Source: Acidobacteriaceae bacterium (GTDB lineage: Bacteria; Acidobacteriota; Terriglobia; Terriglobales; Acidobacteriaceae). From it: DNA of 64,000 bases. Made by a program: the position numbers and the translations under genes. The notes under the pieces were generated by a model. That model searched no databases. It worked only from the letters and a program-made list of their open reading frames with translations, and was not told where the DNA came from. Numbering within the stretch: position 1 is the stretch's first letter; each line of letters opens with the position of its first letter. Below are positions 10,233 through 18,055 of the stretch, one piece after another. Location of the stretch: positions 567,011 to 631,010 of the forward strand of contig PLCS01000007.1 of the NCBI GenBank assembly GCA_003134855.1, in the 5' to 3' direction.

Positions 10233-11336
10233 CTAGCTCTTCTGGTTGTAAAGAATATGATCGATGATATGAGCATATCCATCGACCACACAATTGGGGC
10301 CGGGCTCTTTGCGGGCACCCCAAAGATATAGCGTGCAATGATTCATCAGGTAAGCCAGAGCCTGCGAATACTCCTTGTAGCAAGCCTCCGGGCCAAGCTG
10401 CTGGCGGCATAATTGCAGCGTATTGCGCATCTGCTGGATCATATCTCCCTTCGGCCGGCTCTTCAAAACCATCGGCATCAGGGCAAAGTGGAGCGGGTCG
10501 AACAAAGGAAGCTGTTCATAGTCCGCATATTCCCAGTCGAAGATTCTGGCGGAGCCACTCTGCACGCGGATATTCCATGGGGTGAAGTCATTGTGCGCGG
10601 CCACAAACAGACTCGGCGGCCCGGAAAGCGACTGCTCGATTCTTTGCATCGCTGTCTCTATGCGGATCGACCATGCCTGGGTAAGTAGCCCGTCGAGATC
10701 CTTCAACCGCGAGTGTAGATTCCGGTACAGCCTGGAGTCTTCAAGCCTGATGGTCTGGCGCGAGTTCTCCTGAAACTTGCGTAGAAACGCGATGTGCAAC
10801 TCTCCGAAGTTATAGTCGAGCTTGCCGGGGAGCGGAGATTCCGCCACGAAGGAGAGATCCTCTACGGAGCGATGAGCTATCAGTTCGGGAACGTGGCCGG
10901 CCAGCGGCGCCTGACCGCGCAGCGTGTGTAGCCACTCCGCTTCGTTGCGGAGAAGGGAGTCAACGGCTTCTCCCGCGCCCGCCTTGACGATATACAGCGG
11001 CTCGGCGGAGTGATCCAACAACAGAATGGTGTCTTTGGACCACGGTCCGGGCGCCCCGATGCGACAACAGGACCATCCTGCTTCCTTGCCAATTGCCTGA
11101 CGGATGGAGACCATCTTATCGTCTTCCACGCAACTCGCAACGCCGAGCAGGCGCGGCAGGCGAGCCATTGCGCGCAGGGGAAATTCCAACCGGCCCGGAT
11201 GAAAGAGTTTCCAACAAGCCTTCTGCCCGGCGGCGTCGCGAGGAACGATAAAGCGCACCCGTCCATTCCAGCGCAGGGCGAGATGGGTTCCAGAAGGCTG
11301 GTCCGGCGCTCTGTAGAAACGGCTAACTTCAACCAC
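10233..11336 (-). CDS. APH/choline-kinase-like phosphotransferase in EPS cluster
   Basis: GTG start; C-terminal VAAHNDFTPWNIRVQSGSARIFDWEYADYEQLPLFDPLHF matches the HxDxxxxN + DxD APH catalytic motifs. Confidence 0.8.
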   Translation of the reverse strand: MVEVSRFYRAPDQPSGTHLALRWNGRVRFIVPRDAAGQKACWKLFHPGRLEFPLRAMARLPRLLGVASCVEDDKMVSIRQAIGKEAGWSCCRIGAPGPWSKDTILLLDHSAEPLYIVKAGAGEAVDSLLRNEAEWLHTLRGQAPLAGHVPELIAHRSVEDLSFVAESPLPGKLDYNFGELHIAFLRKFQENSRQTIRLEDSRLYRNLHSRLKDLDGLLTQAWSIRIETAMQRIEQSLSGPPSLFVAAHNDFTPWNIRVQSGSARIFDWEYADYEQLPLFDPLHFALMPMVLKSRPKGDMIQQMRNTLQLCRQQLGPEACYKEYSQALAYLMNHCTLYLWGARKEPGPNCVVDGYAHIIDHILYNQKS

Positions 11337-12006
11337 GATTGCCTTCGGATTCGATCACCGCTGTGGTGATGGCATGCTCAACATCCGTGATAACTTTGCC
11401 CAGCGGCTGCGAAGCGTCTACGATCACATAGTTTCGCTGCTTTCGGACCAGCGACAAGTATGCCTGGCGCTGCCGCGCACTTTCCTCGGCCTGAACCTCC
11501 TGCTTGCGCGCCCGCAGAATCTCGGTCGGGGCATCCAAGAGCACCCACAGTCTTGGCCTGGGCATGAGGGTTCCGATGAGCCGGGCTATACTCATCGGCC
11601 CTCCGTAGCGATACCGGATAGGGTCAACCAGGAGATCATGATAGTAGCGATCGCAGATGAGCAACACCGCCTTTTTATCCTGGAGGAGATATGCGTACCA
11701 CTCTTCCAGGAGCCAGACGAATATCTTTGCAACAGAAGTCAGCGCCGAGCGAGGCGGCATGCAGTGAGGAACGGGGTTAATCAAAACCGGCGCGCCGCGC
11801 CGTGGCCGGACATAGAACGGCTTCAGGTGGCGCATCTTCACGACGCGCCCAGCCTGAATCCAACTCCCCATGAACCCCTGAATGACAGAGCTTTTGCCCG
11901 CTCCATCTGGGCCAAGAATTACGATTCTCAGTTTGAGGTTCTCCTTAGAAGCGATTCTTGAGCTTCCTGTCTGTGCGCTGGGCGAGCATATGAATGATTG
12001 CGGCAT
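11329..12006 (-). CDS. thymidylate-kinase-like P-loop kinase
   Basis: LRIVILGPDGAGKSSVIQGF (Walker A), LLICDRYYHDLLVDPIRYRYGG, LRARKQEV lid-like segment; start ambiguous (see findings). Confidence 0.82.
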   Translation of the reverse strand: MPQSFICSPSAQTGSSRIASKENLKLRIVILGPDGAGKSSVIQGFMGSWIQAGRVVKMRHLKPFYVRPRRGAPVLINPVPHCMPPRSALTSVAKIFVWLLEEWYAYLLQDKKAVLLICDRYYHDLLVDPIRYRYGGPMSIARLIGTLMPRPRLWVLLDAPTEILRARKQEVQAEESARQRQAYLSLVRKQRNYVIVDASQPLGKVITDVEHAITTAVIESEGNRG

Positions 12007-13330
12007 ACGCCTCTTCTGTGACGCTGGTGACTGGCTTACTTGCGTCGAGGATGATGTGTTCTTTTCTAGTCTTTACGAAGGAGCGGTAGGCTTCAATTTT
12101 CCTGAGTGTTTCCCCTGATGGAAGCTCCGGGGGCCTCGGTTGCAAAGCATCTGCTGCCGGGTCCAGCAATATCCACAGATCGGGAGACGGAAATAGCTTG
12201 CCAACGAGACGCGCAAACCACCTGGGGCCGCAATATCGGCATCTCTTGGGGTTGATGAACAGGTCGTGGTAATAGCTCTCGTGGAGGTGAAGTGTGATAT
12301 TTACCTTTTCGGCGAATTTACTACGCCACTCAGCCACCAGCCACAGGACGGCGTTGGCCATGGAGGTAAACGCCCCGCTTGAACCTTCCGCTGGGGAATC
12401 CGCGCGCGCGGCATTGCCTATTGGCCCTCCAGCAAGAGGCAGACGTTGCCGGAGTGGGATCTTCTCAACTACCTTGGCCGCGGATTCCAGCATGGGCCGC
12501 AGGTTTTCGATGATAGTTGCATTGCAGCCCCCGTCCGGGCCCAGAATGCACACCGTTTCAAGAGTCTTTGGTGAAAAACGAACGATAAATTCCCGCGCAT
12601 AGTATTGAGCAATCGACAAAGGACCGCGGAACGGCCCATGCTGCAGACTGCGCAGAATCAGCGAAGCACGCATAGCTGTTACGCAACCCAGCAACTTCAA
12701 GCGGTCGCCAGCCAACACCGCATCCACCAGCCGCGTTGCCAGCTTCCGCCCGAATTGGCGCGAGAGGATGGCAGCCGTCTCGGTGCTATTGCCGGCGATC
12801 GTTTGTTGCACCCGGGGAAAGTACTTTTCCTTCACCCGGCCGCCAATCAGCAGCGTGGCCAGCAGGGACGTGATTGCCTCGTAAACCGGAGAAGGAACAA
12901 AGAAGTGAAGAGCGCCGGCGTTCCGCGGAATCACGGTTTGCAGCATCTTGCCGGCCGGCAGGTAGGGAAGCTTCTTCCAGCTCAGGGATAAAAAGAAGTC
13001 GATCTGGAGCGACCGGACCCCCGGAGCAACGGAAACTCCTTCCACATACGCGATTGCCCCAGCGGGAAGTTCGCAATAGCCGACGATGCGAATGCCTGGA
13101 ATGGAGCGAAGCCCGCGGATCGCAAGCGGCAACTGGGTAGAACCAATCATTAGATCCATATCGTTGCCGTTGTTATTCTCCGGGAATCCCTCATAATTCC
13201 GCAAGACGCAGTAGCGTACTCCCTCCGCTTCAAGCGCCTGAAAAAGGGACGCCAGGAATTCACCGAAGGGGAGAGCCGGCGGCTGCCGAAGGGAGGGTGC
13301 GTTCATCGACTCCTGTAACTCCATTTGCAT
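11945..13330 (-). CDS. nucleotidyltransferase-like N-terminal domain fused to a degenerate thymidylate-kinase-like domain
   Basis: N-term YCVLRNYEGFPENNNGNDMDLMI (GxDxD NTase-like); C-term VCILGPDGGCNATII ... HESYYHDLFINPKRCRYCGP aligns with the neighbouring kinase but lacks the Walker A Lys. Confidence 0.75.
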   Translation of the reverse strand: MQMELQESMNAPSLRQPPALPFGEFLASLFQALEAEGVRYCVLRNYEGFPENNNGNDMDLMIGSTQLPLAIRGLRSIPGIRIVGYCELPAGAIAYVEGVSVAPGVRSLQIDFFLSLSWKKLPYLPAGKMLQTVIPRNAGALHFFVPSPVYEAITSLLATLLIGGRVKEKYFPRVQQTIAGNSTETAAILSRQFGRKLATRLVDAVLAGDRLKLLGCVTAMRASLILRSLQHGPFRGPLSIAQYYAREFIVRFSPKTLETVCILGPDGGCNATIIENLRPMLESAAKVVEKIPLRQRLPLAGGPIGNAARADSPAEGSSGAFTSMANAVLWLVAEWRSKFAEKVNITLHLHESYYHDLFINPKRCRYCGPRWFARLVGKLFPSPDLWILLDPAADALQPRPPELPSGETLRKIEAYRSFVKTRKEHIILDASKPVTSVTEEAYAAIIHMLAQRTDRKLKNRF

Positions 13331-13386
13331 TCTTCATTCTCTTAGAGGCTTGATCGGCCGATTGCCGCTCACCTGCCGGTAATCCG

Positions 13387-14331
13387 TCACGTGCGGCGAA
13401 GCAGCAGCTTCGAGGTGATTTGCGGGAAGGTATAGCCAGGCTGCAAGATCAAAGCCGCAATGAGTGTTGGAGCAAGCAGATAGTACCTGTGCTCGGCAAA
13501 ATGAAAAACTGCGGCCTTGTAAAGCACCTTGGCCGTGTCCTTGCGCCACGCGTTGGCTCGCACATACCACGGCAGCGTCCGGCGATAACTACAATACTCG
13601 TCCCAGGATAATTCCGATTGACCGCTGCGCCTGCGCAACAAGCTGTCCTTATACCAGTGCATCTGTTCACGGATATGCCGCGGTCGGGCAATGCAAACTG
13701 ATTCAGAATGAATGCGGTACTTGACGAGGTACTCCGGCTGGATAAGTATTTTGCAGCCTGCCTCCAACAGCCGGTTCCACATATCTACGTCCTCGCCCAC
13801 GCGGAACTGCGCGCGATAGCCTCCAACTGCCAGCACCGCGCTCTTGCGCATCAGCGCCGTGCAGGAGTTGAACCCGATCAACTCATTCGCCTGATAGAGC
13901 TTTTGCACGGCCTCATGCGTGACCAGGGGCGATTCTCCCTTGCCGATAATTTTTCCCTGGCTATCGATGTGCAGGCACCAGCCGCCCGCTACAGACAACT
14001 CCGGGTGCTCTTCCAGGAAAGCCACGTTGCGTTCGAGACGGTTGGGCATCAGCACATCGTCTCCCTGCATCAGGGCCACCCACTCGTTGGCGGCGAGCGC
14101 GAATCCTCGATTCAGTGTCGCCGCGACACCCATGTTGGGATGCGATTCGACGCGCACGCGTGCATCGAGAAGAGCGTAGCTTTGGGCGATCTCCCGGGTG
14201 CGGTCCTGAGATCCATCGTCCAAAACAATCAGCTCGAGATTCGTCCAGGTTTGCGCCAGCACGCTTTCGATCGCTTCGGCAATGAATCGCTCTTCGTTGT
14301 ATGCCGGCATGATGACAGATAATTGCATCAT
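13387..14331 (-). CDS. glycosyltransferase family 2
   Basis: MMQLSVIMPAYNEERFIAEAIESVLAQTWTNLELIVLDDGSQDRT; GAGGAG RBS just upstream of the ATG at 14331. Confidence 0.95.
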   Translation of the reverse strand: MMQLSVIMPAYNEERFIAEAIESVLAQTWTNLELIVLDDGSQDRTREIAQSYALLDARVRVESHPNMGVAATLNRGFALAANEWVALMQGDDVLMPNRLERNVAFLEEHPELSVAGGWCLHIDSQGKIIGKGESPLVTHEAVQKLYQANELIGFNSCTALMRKSAVLAVGGYRAQFRVGEDVDMWNRLLEAGCKILIQPEYLVKYRIHSESVCIARPRHIREQMHWYKDSLLRRRSGQSELSWDEYCSYRRTLPWYVRANAWRKDTAKVLYKAAVFHFAEHRYYLLAPTLIAALILQPGYTFPQITSKLLLRRT

Positions 14332-14372
14332 TGCAGCCTCCTCGCAACATGGTTGCAAATCGGATTGCGGTA

Positions 14373-15239
14373 TCACATTCGCTGCCTGGCGTTGCGGCCA
14401 GGCGCCGGAGCGAAGGGATGATCCTTTAACTCGGCGACATAATTTGAAACGCCCCGGAAATATTCAAGGTCCTCATAGTATTCATCAATCGCAATCTGCT
14501 TTCCGCCCGGCGTAATGCGCCAAATCCGAAATCCAGCGGAGGTCAACAGATTCCAAAACTGGCGGAAAAATGTTCGGGAGTTGACATTTCCGCTTCCAAA
14601 CTCGAAGAGCATCGCACCAATGCGCCGTTCCGAGAGGGCAGTCTTGGCGCCAAGCAGCGCAAACAATTCGTGCCCCTCAATATCCATCTTGAGAAAATCG
14701 ACAAACTCCAATTGCCGGGCCTTGATAAAGTCATCGAGCGTGACTACATCCACTTCAAGCTGCGCATAGGTGCGATCCTCAAAGAAGGTATCTTCCCGGG
14801 GATGCAGAGATGCGGACCCATCCGTCGGCTGGCTGAAGTGCAGGAGCGCTTTCCCCGCCCGCTCTCCGACCGCTGCCGGAACAATCGTCGCATTGTCAAG
14901 TTGCGGCCTCTTCGCTATTTGCTCGCGGCATGCAGGGGAGGGCTCGAAGAGAAAGAGCGTGGATGCAGGCTTGGCGGCAGAGATCTTTGCCGACCATTTT
15001 CCAACATTGGCTCCTACGTCAAAAATTACCGGCTCAGGCCTGTAGATCAGCGATAACGCCACTTGAACTTCGCTATTGAGATCCCAGCCGGTTCCCGCGC
15101 CCTTGCCAGTCAGGATATTCAGGTAAGCATCCAGCATTCTGAGGGGCGTGAATAGCGGCCGGGAGACGGCCAGCCTGCTGAGGGGTGCCGCGATGATCTT
15201 TGCCGTGCGGTCCAGCCACTTCCATCTACGCATCTTCAT
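14373..15239 (-). CDS. FkbM family methyltransferase
   Basis: VIFDVGANVGKWSAKI ... FLFEPSPACREQ ... VTLDDFIKARQLEFVDFLKMDIEGHELFALLGA. Confidence 0.9.
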   Translation of the reverse strand: MKMRRWKWLDRTAKIIAAPLSRLAVSRPLFTPLRMLDAYLNILTGKGAGTGWDLNSEVQVALSLIYRPEPVIFDVGANVGKWSAKISAAKPASTLFLFEPSPACREQIAKRPQLDNATIVPAAVGERAGKALLHFSQPTDGSASLHPREDTFFEDRTYAQLEVDVVTLDDFIKARQLEFVDFLKMDIEGHELFALLGAKTALSERRIGAMLFEFGSGNVNSRTFFRQFWNLLTSAGFRIWRITPGGKQIAIDEYYEDLEYFRGVSNYVAELKDHPFAPAPGRNARQRM

Positions 15240-15525
15240 GGTTGAGCAGTGCTCCCTTTTTGAGTGTCGATTGGTGTCTAATTCGAAAGAATATTCACCG
15301 GGAACACACTCGATTTTGCCTGCGGGAACGGTCGTCTCTCCCTGCTGGTTATGCCGCCCATGCACTGGTGATCGCGTTCGATTGCGTGGCGCGGGGCAGG
15401 CAATTTTGACTTACGCCCGAAGGACTCTCTGCTGGGCGATTGCCAAACTCGACTCCAGAATCTATTCAGCCTGAAGATACGGCTTCCGAGCGAAGAGTCA
15501 GCCTCTCTCGCGCCGAAGTCAAGCC

Positions 15526-16854
15526 TCACTCAGCCGCGGCGGGAGATTGCGCCAAAAGAGCCGCTTGCTGCCCAACGCGGCGCGCTTTCAGCAGCAGAGA
15601 AATGCCGACGATGCTTTGAAAGAGAATCTGCGCTCCTAGGAGTCCGAGCAACGAACCGCTAATGCCCAGCCTCTTGGCCAGCGGTCCCGCAAAAGCGAGC
15701 GCAAAAGCCGTCATAGCCAGGTAAGACCAGAAGATCGGCACGGTAAACTCCAGCGCCTGCAAGCCGGCGCGCAACGGGCCGCCCACAAAGACAATGACAT
15801 AAAGCAAGGCATACAGCCGCAGGATGTAGCCGTACTGAACCATCTCAGGCGAGTAGATCAACTTCAGCCAGAAGCCCGGCGCCGCCGCCATGACGATAGC
15901 GAAGAGCAAGGTCAGCCCGCCCCACTTGAGCAGAATCGACCGCGTATAGGCCAGCATCGAATCCACCCCGCCCTTCCGCAGGTGGCGCGCTGTCTCCACC
16001 GGAACGATGTTATCCAGCCCCTGAAACCAGACGTGGGTCACGCCCATCAGGTTCTGCGAGGCCTTCAGAACGCCGGCCGCGGCGGCTCCATAATAGACCG
16101 GAGCGGAGAGCAGAAAGATATTGCTGGAGGTCCACACCAGCAATGCCGATCCGGTAAGCCAGCGGGAGACTCTCCAGTGGCGCAGCGAGATCGACTTGAT
16201 CCACTCCCAACTGAATTCGAGCGGCTCCATCCAGAACCATCCCGGCGCCAGGCCAAGGATCGAGGTGCCCGCCATGGTCCATAGCGCGGTCACGCTGTTC
16301 AGATGCCCCGCATGATGCAGCAGGAAGAGGATCGGCAACTGGGTCAGATAGCTGAGAACGTCATCGGCCAGGGCGCGGCGGCTCTGCCGAGTGGCGAAAA
16401 AGTAGCGCCGGACAAAGTCCTGCATCTGATAGGCGAACGCGGAGACCGCTAGGGGAAGCGCGAGCTGTTGCAAATTCTTATGAGGAAAGAAGTTACTGGA
16501 GGTCTTGAGGGCGAGCAAGACCAGAACGAAGCAGCAGGAAACAAGAACCAGTTCCTGGAAGACGACGGCGCCGAAGTAGGAAGGCCTGTCCTTCTCTTCC
16601 TGCTTGGGGCCGATGCTCATCATCGGCGCGACAATCAGCGCGGTCTGGAGGCTATTGACGAAGAGCACCGACATCCAGGCCAGCGTGAAGACGCCAAACT
16701 CGCGCAGGCCCATGAAGCGGAGGAGCATCACATTGGTGAGGAAGTTCGTCGCGCTGACCACCGCCTGGTCGGTCAGCGCCCAGGTTTCCCGCCCCAGGAA
16801 TTGGCGAAGCAAGCCACTCTGAATTCGCTCCTCAAGCGCGGCTTTCTCACTCAT
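15526..16854 (-). CDS. polysaccharide flippase (Wzx/MATE-like)
   Basis: 442 aa, ~12 hydrophobic segments, located in EPS cluster. Confidence 0.82.
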   Translation of the reverse strand: MSEKAALEERIQSGLLRQFLGRETWALTDQAVVSATNFLTNVMLLRFMGLREFGVFTLAWMSVLFVNSLQTALIVAPMMSIGPKQEEKDRPSYFGAVVFQELVLVSCCFVLVLLALKTSSNFFPHKNLQQLALPLAVSAFAYQMQDFVRRYFFATRQSRRALADDVLSYLTQLPILFLLHHAGHLNSVTALWTMAGTSILGLAPGWFWMEPLEFSWEWIKSISLRHWRVSRWLTGSALLVWTSSNIFLLSAPVYYGAAAAGVLKASQNLMGVTHVWFQGLDNIVPVETARHLRKGGVDSMLAYTRSILLKWGGLTLLFAIVMAAAPGFWLKLIYSPEMVQYGYILRLYALLYVIVFVGGPLRAGLQALEFTVPIFWSYLAMTAFALAFAGPLAKRLGISGSLLGLLGAQILFQSIVGISLLLKARRVGQQAALLAQSPAAAE

Positions 16855-17020
16855 CCTGCCCCCGAAACGCTCTTTGTTAGATTGGTACCTGGATGCACGG
16901 ATGGCGGCAACGTCTCGGTGGGCACAATCGCTTCCATGCTGCCGTCTCGGCGGGCTTTGCTCATGATGACAGGTGAGGCGGGGCGCCCGGCGTTAACAGC
17001 CCGGCGGCCGCATCAAGGGG

Positions 17021-18055
17021 TCAGGGATGCGAGACGATGGCCGCCGAGGCTGCGGAGGAGATAATCCCCGTAGCCGTGGAGAACGTGGCCTTGACTTTGC
17101 TCATGGGCACATAAACGATGTCCTGCGCTTGCAGCAGGAGCGGCGTCTGGGTTCCCTTGGTAATGGCGTTATAGGAGAGGGGAAAATCCAATACGGTTCC
17201 GTCTGGATTGCGGCGAATCACCCGCAGGCCGCCGGTGTTGGCCTGGAGAACCGTTCCTCCGCTGAGGGCCAGGGCCTGGGCGACATTCAACTTTCCGTCT
17301 TCCTGCATCACGTAACCGCCCGGCTTGTTGACCGCGCCCAGAATATAGACGATGCCGGCGCGCGGAACGATGACCGAGTCGCCGGGGCGCACGAGAATGG
17401 AGGCTGCCCCCCGGGAGTTCTGACTGCGAGAATAAGGAACATCTTCCTCCGGCACGGCGTCATTGGCTCCATGGCGGATCTTGATGCGCGCGCCCGCCAG
17501 AGGAGTCACGCCGCCGGCTTCGGCAAGAATCTCGCCGAGCGTTGTGGGGGCGATCAGCGCCACCCGCCCCGGGGTGACGACTTCGCCCATGACCGTCACG
17601 TATTGGCCGGCAAACTGCGCCACATCGACATTCACCTGCGGCTGGACCAGTATCTGGCCGTTCTTGAGAGCCGCCTCCAGGCGCTTGGCCGCCTCGGTCA
17701 GGGTCAGCCCCAGAAGATTCACTTTGCCGCAGAGGGGAATCGTCAGGTCACCGGCAGGGTCTACGCGATACGAATTGGTGAACTCGGGAGCGTCGTAGAC
17801 GCTGACGTTCAACAAGTCTCCCGGCGCGATGCGCAGTTCGGATAAGTCCTTGGGAACGACGATGGGCCCCTGCCCTTGAGAGGGGGCTTGGGTCTTGCTG
17901 GAGGAGGAAGCCAAGCCTGCCGTGGCAGTCGAAGCAGTTGAGCCGCCCGGCACCTGAGCATTTCCCGGCACAGTCATCATCGCCGGCAGCAAGACGGCGC
18001 CGAGCAGAAGCAGAAGGCCGCTGCTGAAAGCTGCCTTAGGTTGTCTTTTCGCCAT
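17021..18055 (-). CDS. polysaccharide export protein (Wza/BexD, SLBB)
   Basis: LRIAPGDLLNVSVYDAPEFTNSYRVDPAGDLTIPLCGKVNLLGLTLTEAAKRLEAAL, YVTVMGEVVTPG; signal peptide from MAKRQPK... Confidence 0.93.
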   Translation of the reverse strand: MAKRQPKAAFSSGLLLLLGAVLLPAMMTVPGNAQVPGGSTASTATAGLASSSSKTQAPSQGQGPIVVPKDLSELRIAPGDLLNVSVYDAPEFTNSYRVDPAGDLTIPLCGKVNLLGLTLTEAAKRLEAALKNGQILVQPQVNVDVAQFAGQYVTVMGEVVTPGRVALIAPTTLGEILAEAGGVTPLAGARIKIRHGANDAVPEEDVPYSRSQNSRGAASILVRPGDSVIVPRAGIVYILGAVNKPGGYVMQEDGKLNVAQALALSGGTVLQANTGGLRVIRRNPDGTVLDFPLSYNAITKGTQTPLLLQAQDIVYVPMSKVKATFSTATGIISSAASAAIVSHP

